NCBI GenBank assembly: GCA_049316905.1
Contig: JBMOJH010000055.1
Coordinates: 1-21,568 of the forward strand
DNA: 21,568 nt
Direction: 5' to 3'
Source of the DNA: CAIPVR01 sp049316905
GTDB taxonomy: Bacteria; Actinomycetota; Acidimicrobiia; Acidimicrobiales; Microtrichaceae
The notes below the pieces were generated by a model. That model made no database searches. It was not told where the DNA came from and saw nothing but the letters and a program-made list of their open reading frames with translations. This document shows, piece by piece, positions 6,703-14,187 of this stretch. Made by a program: the position numbers and the translations under genes. Every line of letters begins with the position of its first letter. The first letter of the stretch is position 1.

Positions 6703-6734
6703 TACCTGATTCCTCAACTACCTGATTCTCGACA
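6703..6734 (+). repeat. Tandem direct repeat upstream of the dehydrogenase gene
   Basis: TACCTGATTC occurs at 6703-6712 and again at 6719-6728, a 16-nt period, with partly conserved following bases (CTCAAC and TCGACA). The second copy ends about 24 nt before ATG 6753 and just before the AAGGGG at 6734-6739. It may be a regulator-binding site or a chance duplication. Confidence 0.5.
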
Positions 6735-6752
6735 AGGGGCGACAGATTCATC

Positions 6753-8021
6753 ATGGGGCGTATCAAGGACCGGACAGTGGTCGTGGGGCAGGGCTACGTG
6801 GGCCTGCCGGTGGCGGTTCGGGCCGCCGAGGTCGGCTTCGACGTCATCGGCTTCGAGGTGGAGCCGCGCAAGGTGAAGCTGCTGAACGCGGGGCAGTCCT
6901 ACGTGGAGGACATCACCGACGAGCGCCTGCGGGCCGTGGTCGACGCCGGCAACTACCGGGCCTCGGTCGACCCGGCGGACCTCGCGGACTTCGACGTGGC
7001 GGTGATCTCGGTGCCCACCCCGATGGGTGAGGGCGTGCCGGACCTGTCCTACATCGAGTCCGCCTGCGCCACGCTCGCACCGCACGTGACGCCGGGCTGC
7101 ACGGTGATCCTGGAGAGCACCACGTACCCCGGGACCACCGAGGAGCTGTCGCTCCCGATCCTGGAGGCGGGATCCGGGCTGCGCGCCGGCGACGACTTCC
7201 ATCTCGGCTACAGCCCCGAGCGGATCGACCCGGGCAACGCCACCTACCGCCTCGAGAACACGCCGAAGGTGGTCTCCGGCATGGACCCCACGTCGCTGCA
7301 GGCCGTGCAGGCATTCTTCGACCGGCTCGTCGAGCGGACGGTCCCCGTCTCCGGCACCCGTGAGGCCGAGATGACCAAGCTGCTCGAGAACACGTTCCGG
7401 CACGTGAACATCGCATTGGTGAACGAGCTGGCCATGTTCGCCAACGACCTCGGCATCGACGTCTGGGAGGCGATCGACGCGGCGTCGACCAAGCCCTTCG
7501 GCTACATGCGCTTCACCCCCGGCCCCGGTGTGGGTGGCCACTGCCTGCCGATCGACCCGTCCTACCTGTCGTGGCAGGTGGAGCGGTCGCTCGGGCGGAG
7601 CTTCCGCTTCGTCGAGCTGGCGAACGACGTGAACGAGCACATGCCGGACTACGTGGTGCGCCGGCTCCAGGACCTGCTCAACGACCAGTCCCGCTCGGTG
7701 CGGGGCTCGAAGGTGCTGGTGTACGGCCTCGCCTACAAGGCGAACACCGGCGACGCCCGGGAGACACCGGCCCGGCCGCTGATCGAGCAGCTGCAGGCGC
7801 TCGGCGCAGAGGTGTGGCTCGCCGATCCGCACGTGGCCGAGCACCAGTTCCCCGAGGGTGTGCAGCGGGTGCAGGGCACCGAGCGCGATCTGGCCCAGGT
7901 GGACGTGGTCGCCTATCTCGTCGACCACGCCGACTTCGACGGGGAGATGGTGGGCGCCGCGGAGGTCCCGGTGCTGGACTGCCGCCACGCGCTCAAGGGC
8001 ACCAACGTCCGGTACCTCTGA
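6753..8021 (+). CDS. UDP-sugar 6-dehydrogenase (UDP-GlcNAc/UDP-glucose dehydrogenase family)
   Basis: The 422-residue enzyme would oxidise a UDP-hexose at C6 twice with NAD+ to a UDP-uronic acid in the cytoplasm. It has the N-terminal NAD-binding loop GQGYVGLP (residues 12-19), VISVPTP (84-90), ESTTYPGTTEE (121-131), the conserved helix EMTKLLENTFRHVNIALVNE (206-225), and the catalytic cysteine Cys264 in GPGVGGHCLPIDPSYL. The C-terminal UDP-binding domain starts near LVYGLAYKANTGDARE. The GGHCxPxDPxYL form and the arrangement before it are typical of the WbpA/WecC group acting on UDP-N-acetylated sugars rather than of UDP-glucose dehydrogenases, so UDP-GlcNAc is the likelier substrate. It is first in a four-gene operon and follows the divergent control region. 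AAGGGG at 6734-6739 is rather far from the ATG (13 nt). Confidence 0.94.
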   Translation: MGRIKDRTVVVGQGYVGLPVAVRAAEVGFDVIGFEVEPRKVKLLNAGQSYVEDITDERLRAVVDAGNYRASVDPADLADFDVAVISVPTPMGEGVPDLSYIESACATLAPHVTPGCTVILESTTYPGTTEELSLPILEAGSGLRAGDDFHLGYSPERIDPGNATYRLENTPKVVSGMDPTSLQAVQAFFDRLVERTVPVSGTREAEMTKLLENTFRHVNIALVNELAMFANDLGIDVWEAIDAASTKPFGYMRFTPGPGVGGHCLPIDPSYLSWQVERSLGRSFRFVELANDVNEHMPDYVVRRLQDLLNDQSRSVRGSKVLVYGLAYKANTGDARETPARPLIEQLQALGAEVWLADPHVAEHQFPEGVQRVQGTERDLAQVDVVAYLVDHADFDGEMVGAAEVPVLDCRHALKGTNVRYL

Positions 8022-8025
8022 TCCC

Positions 8026-8856
8026 GTGGGTCGGCTCCGGACCGCCGCCGTACCCGTGGCCCGGGGGGCGGTGAAGTGGACCTCGGCGGGCGTGGACGTG
8101 CTCCGGCGCCCCACGCCCGGGATCGTCGTGCTGATCTACCACCGTGTCGGGTCCGGCTCGGGTGGCCAGATGGACCTGGACCCCGCCGCGTTCGACCGCC
8201 AGCTCGCGTGGCTCGCCGCCCACCACCGGGTCCTGAGCCTGGACGAGGCCGCGGAGGAGTTGTCGGCGGCCCGCGGGCCCGTGGCACCTGGCGTGGTGCT
8301 CACCTTCGACGACGGCACCGCCGACTGGGTCGACAACGTCCTGCCCGCGCTGGACCGCCACCGAGTGCCCGCCACGTTCTACGTGGCGACGGACTTCGTG
8401 GAACGTGGCCGTGAGTTCCCGGCGGGCGGCCGGCCCGCCACCTGGGAGGGCCTGCGGGAGCTCGCCTCCTCGCCGCTCGTCACGATCGGCCACCACACGC
8501 ACACCCACGCGCTCCTCGATCGCCTGGACCCCGCCGAGGTGGACGGCGAACTGGACCGCGCCACCGAGCTCCTCGGCGAGCGCCTCGGCGTGACGCCCGC
8601 CCACTTCGCCTACCCCAAGGCGGTGGCCGGCTCGGCCACCGCGGAGGCGGCGGTGCGCCGCCGGTTCCGGACCGCCGTCCTGGCCGGCACCCGGTCCAAC
8701 CATGAGGGGACCGACCTCCACCGGATCTCCCGCTCACCCGTGCAGCCCGCCGACGGGGACCGCTGGTTCCGGGCCAAGACCCGGGGCGGCCTCGGCCTCG
8801 AGGACGAGCTCCGCCGCACCGCGAACCGTCTCCGTTACCGCGGGGCCACCTCGTGA
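8026..8856 (+). CDS. NodB-type polysaccharide deacetylase
   Basis: The 276-residue protein belongs to carbohydrate esterase family 4. It has the metal-binding Asp pair in TFDDG (residues 93-97), the HxxxH metal ligands His157 and His161 in IGHHTHTH, and FAYPKA (194-199). Together these hold the divalent metal used to remove N- or O-acetyl groups from a glycan. IYHRV (37-41) is the usual first strand. No clear signal peptide is seen, although the first 25 residues form a weakly amphipathic stretch. The start is uncertain: GTG 8026 lies 4 nt after the previous stop, whereas GTG 8071 has a G-rich stretch (8063-8068) just upstream. The next gene overlaps by 4 nt (GTGA). In this locus it probably trims acetyl groups from the exported polysaccharide or an intermediate. 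Confidence 0.92.
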   Translation: MGRLRTAAVPVARGAVKWTSAGVDVLRRPTPGIVVLIYHRVGSGSGGQMDLDPAAFDRQLAWLAAHHRVLSLDEAAEELSAARGPVAPGVVLTFDDGTADWVDNVLPALDRHRVPATFYVATDFVERGREFPAGGRPATWEGLRELASSPLVTIGHHTHTHALLDRLDPAEVDGELDRATELLGERLGVTPAHFAYPKAVAGSATAEAAVRRRFRTAVLAGTRSNHEGTDLHRISRSPVQPADGDRWFRAKTRGGLGLEDELRRTANRLRYRGATS

Positions 8857-10028
8857 TCGCCACCGACCGCCCGCGCCTGGTCCACGTCACCACCACCGAC
8901 ATCAGCCTCGAACTGCTGCTCGGCCCGCAGCTCAGCGCGTTCGTGGCGGCCGGCTACGAGGTGTTCGGGCTCAGCGCCCCGGGTCCGTTCGTGGAACGGA
9001 TCGAGGCGCGGGGGGTGACCCACCTGCCGCTCGCGAACGCCACGCGGGCCATGGCACCGCACCGCGACCTCCTCGCCCTCGGCGAGCTGCGCTCGACGTT
9101 CCGACGCCTGCGCCCCACGATCGTCCACACGCACAACCCGAAGCCCGGGGTCTACGGGCGCCTGGCCGCTCGGGCCGCACGGGTGCCCGTCGTGGTCAAC
9201 ACGGTGCACGGCCTGTACGCACTGCCCGGTGACCGCCTCCGGAAGCGGGCCGTGGTCTACGGCCTCGAGCGGATCGCCGCCACCTGCTCCGACGCCGAGC
9301 TCGTGCAGAACCCGGAGGACCTGGACACGCTCCGTCACGTGCTGCGGATCCCCGCCTCGCGGCTGGTCCTGCTCGGCAACGGGATCGACCTGAACCGCTT
9401 CGGCGCCGGCCCCGACGACGCCGACCGTCGTGCCGGCGCGCGGGCCGCGCTCGGCATCGACGACGACGCGGTCGTGGTCGGGGCCGTCGGCCGCCTGGTG
9501 GCCGAGAAGGGCTACCCCGAGCTGTTCGAGGCGTGGCGCACCGTCCGGACCCGGCATCCGCGTGCCGTGCTGGTGGTGGCCGGACCCGACGACGCCGACA
9601 AGGCCGACGCGCTCGACCGGGCCACCGTCGCCGCGGCCACGGAGGACGGTGTGCGGTTCCTGGGCATGCGCGACGACGTGGAGGAGCTGTACCGGGCCTT
9701 CGACCTCTACGTGCTCGCCTCCCACCGCGAGGGCTTCCCCCGCTCGGCGATGGAGGCGGCCGCGGCCGGCCTGCCGATCGTGGCGACCGACATCCGGGGC
9801 TGCCGGCAGGTGGTGGACGACGGGGTCACCGGCATCCTGGTGCCGCCCCGCGCCGCCCGGGAGCTGGCCGGCGCCCTCGACGGGCTGCTCGCGGACGACG
9901 ACCGGCGTCGCGCGATGTCGGTGGCGGCCGCGGCGCGGGCGGTGGCGGAGTTCGACCAGGAGCGGGTGATCTCCACCACCCTCACCACCTACGACCGGCT
10001 CCTGCGCGCCACCGGGACACGCGGATGA
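8853..10028 (+). CDS. GT4-family glycosyltransferase
   Basis: The 391-residue GT-B fold enzyme has HTHNPKPGVYGRLAARAA in the acceptor domain (from residue 92), a form typical of GT4 enzymes of capsule and exopolysaccharide loci. TVHG (117-120) follows, then the donor domain with GAVGRLVAEKGYPELFEA (from 210; Arg214 and Lys219 contact the nucleotide diphosphate). The E-x7-E pair is Glu293 and Glu301 in SHREGFPRSAMEA. It probably adds one sugar to the undecaprenyl-linked repeat unit on the cytoplasmic side. It overlaps the deacetylase by GTGA and the phosphatase by ATGA, so the four genes from 6753 are almost certainly one transcript. The linkage made is unknown. Confidence 0.94.
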   Translation: MIATDRPRLVHVTTTDISLELLLGPQLSAFVAAGYEVFGLSAPGPFVERIEARGVTHLPLANATRAMAPHRDLLALGELRSTFRRLRPTIVHTHNPKPGVYGRLAARAARVPVVVNTVHGLYALPGDRLRKRAVVYGLERIAATCSDAELVQNPEDLDTLRHVLRIPASRLVLLGNGIDLNRFGAGPDDADRRAGARAALGIDDDAVVVGAVGRLVAEKGYPELFEAWRTVRTRHPRAVLVVAGPDDADKADALDRATVAAATEDGVRFLGMRDDVEELYRAFDLYVLASHREGFPRSAMEAAAAGLPIVATDIRGCRQVVDDGVTGILVPPRAARELAGALDGLLADDDRRRAMSVAAAARAVAEFDQERVISTTLTTYDRLLRATGTRG

Positions 10029-10591
10029 CCGAGCCCGGGCCGGTCCGGCTGCTCGTGGTGTGCACCGCGAACCAGTGCCGGTCGCCGCTCGGCGAGGTCA
10101 TCGCCCGGTTCGACCTCGAACGGCGCGGGATCCCCGCCGTGGTGGCGTCCGCCGGCTTCCTCCAGGGGGGCGTCCCCGCCGCCGAGGGGTCCGTGCAGAC
10201 CGCGGCGCGGCGCGGGCTCGACCTGCGCTCCCACCACTCGCGACGCATCGACCCCGACATGCTGGACGCGGCCGATGTGGTGCTCGCCATGGAGGGTGCC
10301 CACGTGATGCGGCTCGTCGGCGACTGGCCCGAACGGACCGACCACGTGCTCACCGTGGAGGGCGCGGCGGCCGCGGCGCGTCTGGGCGTGCCGGGCGCAC
10401 CGCTCGACGGTCCGGGCCTTCGGGCCTGGGCCGTGGCCGCCCAGCCGCGGGTGCTCGGACGGGTGCTCGACACCACCGACGACGTGCCCGACCCGATGCA
10501 CGGACCGGCCCGTGCCTACCGGCGGACCGCGGACCTGTTGGCGGACCGCTTCACGGTGTTGTTCGACGCCTGGTTCGGTCGGCCCACCTGA
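10025..10591 (+). CDS. Low-molecular-weight protein tyrosine phosphatase (Wzb-like)
   Basis: The 188-residue protein carries the phosphatase P-loop CTANQCRS, with nucleophile Cys13 and Arg19 in C-x5-R, directly after the first strand. The general-acid loop DP is at 156-157 (DDVPDPMHG). It therefore has all the catalytic parts of the LMW-PTP family, which in polysaccharide loci dephosphorylates the tyrosine kinase/co-polymerase controlling chain length and export. The ATG at 10025 overlaps the preceding glycosyltransferase stop (ATGA), which fixes the start; the longer open frame to 9533 is a shadow. At 188 residues it is longer than the usual 140-160, owing to an Ala/Gly-rich insert around 110-145. 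No tyrosine kinase is in the window. Its last 41 nt overlap the convergent membrane-protein gene. Confidence 0.92.
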   Translation: MTEPGPVRLLVVCTANQCRSPLGEVIARFDLERRGIPAVVASAGFLQGGVPAAEGSVQTAARRGLDLRSHHSRRIDPDMLDAADVVLAMEGAHVMRLVGDWPERTDHVLTVEGAAAAARLGVPGAPLDGPGLRAWAVAAQPRVLGRVLDTTDDVPDPMHGPARAYRRTADLLADRFTVLFDAWFGRPT

Positions 10592-11270
10592 CGCACAGCG
10601 CGGCCACCACCACCTCCACGAGCAGCGTGCCCGCCGCGGTGAGCGCCACCCGGCCCGCGGGGGCCCGCACCGCGAGCCGACCGGCGGGCACGGCCACGAC
10701 GAAGTGGGTGAGCACCACCACCGCCAGCGGCCCACCCCGGAGGGGCACCGGCCGGAACCCGGCCACCAGCGGCGCGACCAGCACCATCCCGACGGTCGCC
10801 GCCGCGGCCACCACCACCGCCCGCGAGTTGGCACCCAGCGCCGCGACGGCCACCACCAGGACCACCAGCACCCCCGTCCCGGCCCGGCCCACGGTGCGGC
10901 CGGCCACGGCACGGGCCAGGGCCAGCGGCACGAGCGCCGCGCCCGTGGCGAGCGCGGGCTCCACGTCAGGCACCGAGGCCCACACCCCGACCATGCTGGC
11001 CACCGCCAGCGGGAGCGCCCACGGCCCGAGCGGGTGCAGCGGGCCCTCCTCGTCGTCGCCGGGCAGCACGAGGAGCATCGCGACGAGGGCGCCGGCAAGC
11101 GGCCGGACCGAGCCGTAACGCACGCCGAGGAGCACCGCCGATGCACCGACGAGGCCGACCGCACGCACGCGGAAGACCGCGGGACCGCGGCGGTCGACCA
11201 GGGCCACCACCACGCCGAGCAGGCCGGCGGTCACCGCCAGGCCGACCTGCTGACGAACGACCTCGCTCAT
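10551..11270 (-). CDS. Polytopic membrane protein of unknown function
   Basis: The 239-residue product is almost entirely hydrophobic Ala/Val/Leu/Gly stretches separated by short Arg-rich or Asp-Glu-rich turns. I judge about seven or eight membrane segments. A short acidic loop PGDDEEGPLHPLG near residues 69-81 is the only distinctive polar part, and the C-terminus is Arg-rich (RWADRTRRR). I recognise no family. The coding call rests on the consistent membrane-protein pattern and on the fit between neighbours: ATG 11270 begins 19 nt after the stop of the molybdoenzyme on the same strand, and there is no competing gene. The 3' end overlaps the phosphatase gene by 41 nt in opposite orientation. 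In high-GC DNA a hydrophobic frame can be a shadow, so some doubt remains. Confidence 0.72.
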   Translation of the reverse strand: MSEVVRQQVGLAVTAGLLGVVVALVDRRGPAVFRVRAVGLVGASAVLLGVRYGSVRPLAGALVAMLLVLPGDDEEGPLHPLGPWALPLAVASMVGVWASVPDVEPALATGAALVPLALARAVAGRTVGRAGTGVLVVLVVAVAALGANSRAVVVAAAATVGMVLVAPLVAGFRPVPLRGGPLAVVVLTHFVVAVPAGRLAVRAPAGRVALTAAGTLLVEVVVAALCVRWADRTRRRTTP

Positions 11271-11289
11271 CGCCGCGGCCCGGCGGTCC

Positions 11290-12888
11290 TCACCGTGCCG
11301 TCACCCGGACCGTGTGCCAGCCGCGGGCGCCATCGGGCGCCACGTCGGTGACCTGCTCGGTCTGGGTGGTCCCGGTCCCGTCGGTGGCCCGCACCTCGAG
11401 GGTGTGGCTTCCGGGCGTGGGCACCCAGTCATCGAGGACCCACTGCCGCCAGGTGGTCGCTGCGTACTCCTCGCCCAGCCGGGCGGGACGCCACGCGCCC
11501 TCGTCGATCCGGACCTCCACACCGGCGACCGCCCGGGTGGGGGCCCAGGCGACACCGGCGATCGCCACCGGCCGACCGGCGGTCACGGTCGCACCCGGGC
11601 GGGGCGTGTCGATGCGGGACTGCGTGAGCACGGGGCCCTCCCGGGACCAGCCCCGGGGGATCCAGTACCCCTCGAACTCGTCGAAGCGCGTCAACCGGAT
11701 CTCGTTCAGCCATTTCGTGGCCGACACGTAGCCGTACACACCGGGCACCACGAGGCGCGCCGGGTAGCCGTGGCGCTCGGGCAGGGGCTCCCCGTTCATG
11801 CCCACCACCACGAGGGCGTCGCGGCCGTCGAGGAGCGCCATGGGGAACCCAGCGGTGAAGCCGTCGACCGAGACGCCGACCACCTGGTCCGCGCGGGCCT
11901 GGACGCCGGCCTCGGCGAGGAGGTCGTCGAGGCGGCAGCCGAGCCACTTGGCGGTGCCCACGAGGTCGCCGCCCACCTCGTTCGAGACGCACGCGATCGT
12001 GGCGACGGTCTCCTGCATCGGTCGGGCCAGGAGCTGCTCGTAGGTGAGCGTGATCGGACGGTCGACGTAGCCCCCGACCCGGAGGGTCCACCCGTCGGTC
12101 GAGACCCGGGGCACGACGAGCGCGGTGTCGATCCGGTAGAAGTCCTCGTTCGGCGTGATGAACGGCGTGACCCCCTCCACGCCGAGTTCCACACCGGCGG
12201 GCACTGCGGGGGCGGGCACCGCGGGGCGGGGCAGCACGACCTTCAGGCGCTCCACGGCCACGGCGCCCTGCTGCTGCAGCCACCGCCCGGCCGCGCCGGC
12301 GGCCACCGCCCCGGCACCCACTGCGGCGGCGAGGCCCAGGAAACCGCGTCGGCTCCCGGCCTGTGCGGCCCGCATCGACACCACACGGTCGTCCGCGACC
12401 GCGGCGGGATCCGCGATCGGCGAGGCCGCCCGTCGGGCCCGGCCGGCGAGCACCACGAGGACCGCCGCGGCCACCACGCCCGCGACCACCGCCGGGAGCA
12501 CGCCACCCCGTCCGCCGCGGCCCAGCGAGGCGACAACACCGATCAGGGCGAACACCCCCACGCCCACGAGCGCGGCCCGCACCGAACGGCGCACGGCGAG
12601 CACGCCGACCACGGCCGCCGCCACGGCGAGCAGGACGAGCGTGCCGGCCATCAGCACGGCCTTGTCGGACGTGCCGAAGGTGCTGATGGCCCAGTCCTTG
12701 ACCGCCGGCGGGACGAGGTCGACCACGCGGTCGCCCACCACGGTGACCGGGGAACGGAACGTGTCCCACAGCCCGGCGAGGAGCTCGGCCGCGGCCAGCC
12801 CACCCGCCATGGCCAGCAGACCGGTGACGACGCCCTGCCAGAGGGGCACCCGGGGCGGGGCCGGGGGCGCGGTGGTGCCAGTGCTCAC
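11290..12888 (-). CDS. Membrane-anchored molybdopterin-dependent oxidoreductase (sulfite oxidase fold)
   Basis: The 532-residue protein starts with about four membrane segments (roughly residues 18-41, 78-98, 105-121, 130-148). An internal twin-arginine-like motif SRRGFLGLAAAVG (179-191) with its own hydrophobic stretch follows. The oxidoreductase molybdopterin domain (PF00174) spans about 235-410: TPNEDFYRIDTA, then Cys300 in IACVSNEVGGDLVGTAKW, the probable molybdenum ligand. GYPARLVVPGVYGYVSATKW (375-394) is also characteristic. A C-terminal immunoglobulin-like Mo-co dimerisation domain (about 425-532) completes the sulfite-oxidase architecture. No haem-binding domain is present. The molybdenum domain should face outside the membrane, with an unknown oxyanion or sulfoxide substrate. 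GTG 12888 is the best start; the open frame to 14169 is antisense to the next gene. It probably shares a transcript with the downstream membrane gene. Confidence 0.9.
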   Translation of the reverse strand: MSTGTTAPPAPPRVPLWQGVVTGLLAMAGGLAAAELLAGLWDTFRSPVTVVGDRVVDLVPPAVKDWAISTFGTSDKAVLMAGTLVLLAVAAAVVGVLAVRRSVRAALVGVGVFALIGVVASLGRGGRGGVLPAVVAGVVAAAVLVVLAGRARRAASPIADPAAVADDRVVSMRAAQAGSRRGFLGLAAAVGAGAVAAGAAGRWLQQQGAVAVERLKVVLPRPAVPAPAVPAGVELGVEGVTPFITPNEDFYRIDTALVVPRVSTDGWTLRVGGYVDRPITLTYEQLLARPMQETVATIACVSNEVGGDLVGTAKWLGCRLDDLLAEAGVQARADQVVGVSVDGFTAGFPMALLDGRDALVVVGMNGEPLPERHGYPARLVVPGVYGYVSATKWLNEIRLTRFDEFEGYWIPRGWSREGPVLTQSRIDTPRPGATVTAGRPVAIAGVAWAPTRAVAGVEVRIDEGAWRPARLGEEYAATTWRQWVLDDWVPTPGSHTLEVRATDGTGTTQTEQVTDVAPDGARGWHTVRVTAR

Positions 12889-13020
12889 GCCGCAAGGATG
12901 CCGCGCTCCGAGGTGGAGCGGCGTGCACCAATCCGTTCCGCGTTCGTTACGCTCTGTAGAGCGGTCGTGGCGATCGCAACGGCCCTCGACGGCCGACGAC
13001 CACAGGGGGCAGTGGGTTTC
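12889..13020. promoter_or_regulatory. Divergent promoter region with a short palindrome
   Basis: The 132-bp gap between the molybdoenzyme and the acetyltransferase genes holds CGCTCT-GT-AGAGCG (12950-12963), a 6-bp inverted repeat. It overlaps a possible + strand -10 box TACGCT (12948-12953). No clear -35 box is seen for either strand. AGGGGG at 13004-13009 may serve the + strand gene. Confidence 0.35.
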
Positions 13021-14187
13021 GTGGCGGGCCGAACGACGACGACGGGCCATGACCCCGCTGCTGCACCCACCACGGCGGTGCTCGGCCGACGCCACGGGTG
13101 GGACGCCCTCGCCGAGGTGCGCGACGAGGTGGAGGACCTCGCCCGGTCCTCCGGCGTGGGCCCGTTCTGCCGCCCGGCCTGGTGGGAGGTGTGGCACCGC
13201 TACCTCGAGCCGGACGCCCCGCTCGTGCTCCTGACCGTGCGCTCCACCGAGAGGACACTCCTCGGGGCCCTGCCGCTCACCCGGGTCCGGCGCCACCTTC
13301 ACGCCCGGGTCCCGCTCGCGGTGTCCTACGTCGGGGTGGCCGGCGCGGGCACCGGTTCGGCCGATCACGTCGGCCCGGTGACGGGGTCGCCCGAGGTCGC
13401 CGCCGCGCTGTTCGAGGCCGCCGACCGCGAGGCGGGACACTCGTCGCTGTACCTCGAGAACCTCGACCCCCGGTGGGCCGAACTCGCCCTGCGCCTGCCC
13501 GGGGCCCGCGCCACCCGACGGACCGGGTGTCCGGCCGTGACACGGGCCCCCGACGGGGCCTTCTCCGACTCGTGGACCAAGAAGATGGCCAAGAACGTCC
13601 GCCGGCGTCACCGGCAGATGACCGAGGAGGGCATCACCGCCCGCTGGGTTCCGGCTGGTGACGGGTTCGACGACGCGCTCCGCGCACTGCGACGCGTACA
13701 CGAGGGTCGGTGGAACGCGCAGGGCGGCGCGGGCAATCTCGATGACGACCGGATGCGCCTGCTGGCCGAGCTGGCCGACCGCGGCCGCGCGCCCGACACG
13801 CCGTGGATCCTCCTCCTCGAGCAGGGTGACCGCGTGGCCGCGGCGATGCTGGGGCTCCGGGCCGGCGACTCGTTCTGCGTCTACAAGACCGGCTGGGACC
13901 CGGAGTTCGCCCGGCTCAGCCTGGGCATCGTGATGGGTACTGTCGCGATGGAGTGGGCGCAGGAGCAGGGCCTGCACACGTTCGACTACCTGCGGGGCGA
14001 CCGCGGGCACAAGAAGGACCTCGGCTGCGAGGCGGTCGAGGACACGTGCGTGCTGGTCCCCCGTGGTGCGGCGGGACGACTGCTCGAGCAGCGGGAGCGC
14101 CTGGCCTCCGACGGCATCCGTCCGGGCTGGTACGAACCGGCCACCGGGGCGATCGGCCGGGTGCGCCACGCCCTGCCCGGCGGCTGA
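13021..14187 (+). CDS. CelD/BioF2-like GNAT acetyltransferase (Acetyltransf_6 type)
   Basis: The 388-residue protein has the layout of the CelD/BcsL group: an N-terminal GNAT-like half with FCRPAWWEVWHRYL (from about residue 44) and a second GNAT half with SDSWTKKMAKNVRRRHRQM. The C-terminal signature is FDYLRGDRGHKKDLG. Proteins of this group are soluble and common beside exopolysaccharide genes, where they are thought to acylate polysaccharide or lipid-linked sugars. Start choice is uncertain: GTG 13021 has AGGGGG 11 nt upstream, GTG 13012 only 2 nt, and GTG 12967 is also in frame. The much longer open frame to the left is antisense to the molybdoenzyme. The stop TGA (14185-14187) abuts the stop of the convergent GT4 gene with no gap. 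A FemAB-like aminoacyl transferase is the main alternative. Confidence 0.86.
   Translation: MAGRTTTTGHDPAAAPTTAVLGRRHGWDALAEVRDEVEDLARSSGVGPFCRPAWWEVWHRYLEPDAPLVLLTVRSTERTLLGALPLTRVRRHLHARVPLAVSYVGVAGAGTGSADHVGPVTGSPEVAAALFEAADREAGHSSLYLENLDPRWAELALRLPGARATRRTGCPAVTRAPDGAFSDSWTKKMAKNVRRRHRQMTEEGITARWVPAGDGFDDALRALRRVHEGRWNAQGGAGNLDDDRMRLLAELADRGRAPDTPWILLLEQGDRVAAAMLGLRAGDSFCVYKTGWDPEFARLSLGIVMGTVAMEWAQEQGLHTFDYLRGDRGHKKDLGCEAVEDTCVLVPRGAAGRLLEQRERLASDGIRPGWYEPATGAIGRVRHALPGG

Larger units (their letters stand above)
6436..6752. promoter_or_regulatory. 317-bp divergent regulatory region between dehydratase and dehydrogenase operons
   Basis: No convincing gene lies here, and the base composition is visibly less GC-rich near 6545-6620 and 6700-6752 than in the flanking genes. 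It must hold the promoters for the minus-strand dehydratase and for the four-gene + strand operon. Visible elements are a GC-rich hairpin at 6463-6481, possible promoters on both strands, a 12-bp palindrome at 6631-6642, a 10-bp palindrome at 6668-6677 and a 16-nt-period direct repeat at 6703-6734. The short frame starting at ATG 6553 runs into the dehydrogenase gene out of frame and is not supported. Confidence 0.6.

Noticed and set aside
6553..6876. A 107-codon + strand frame starting in the divergent region
   Set aside because: It runs out of frame into the UDP-sugar dehydrogenase and shows no family pattern or ribosome binding site.
11314..13011. Upstream extension of the acetyltransferase frame across the molybdoenzyme
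   Set aside because: The extension is antisense to conserved molybdoenzyme motifs and has no domain-like sequence; the real gene starts near 13012-13021.
12889..14169. Upstream extension of the molybdoenzyme frame
   Set aside because: It is antisense to the CelD-like acetyltransferase, and its translation has no recognisable domain; the membrane segments of the real protein begin just after 12888.
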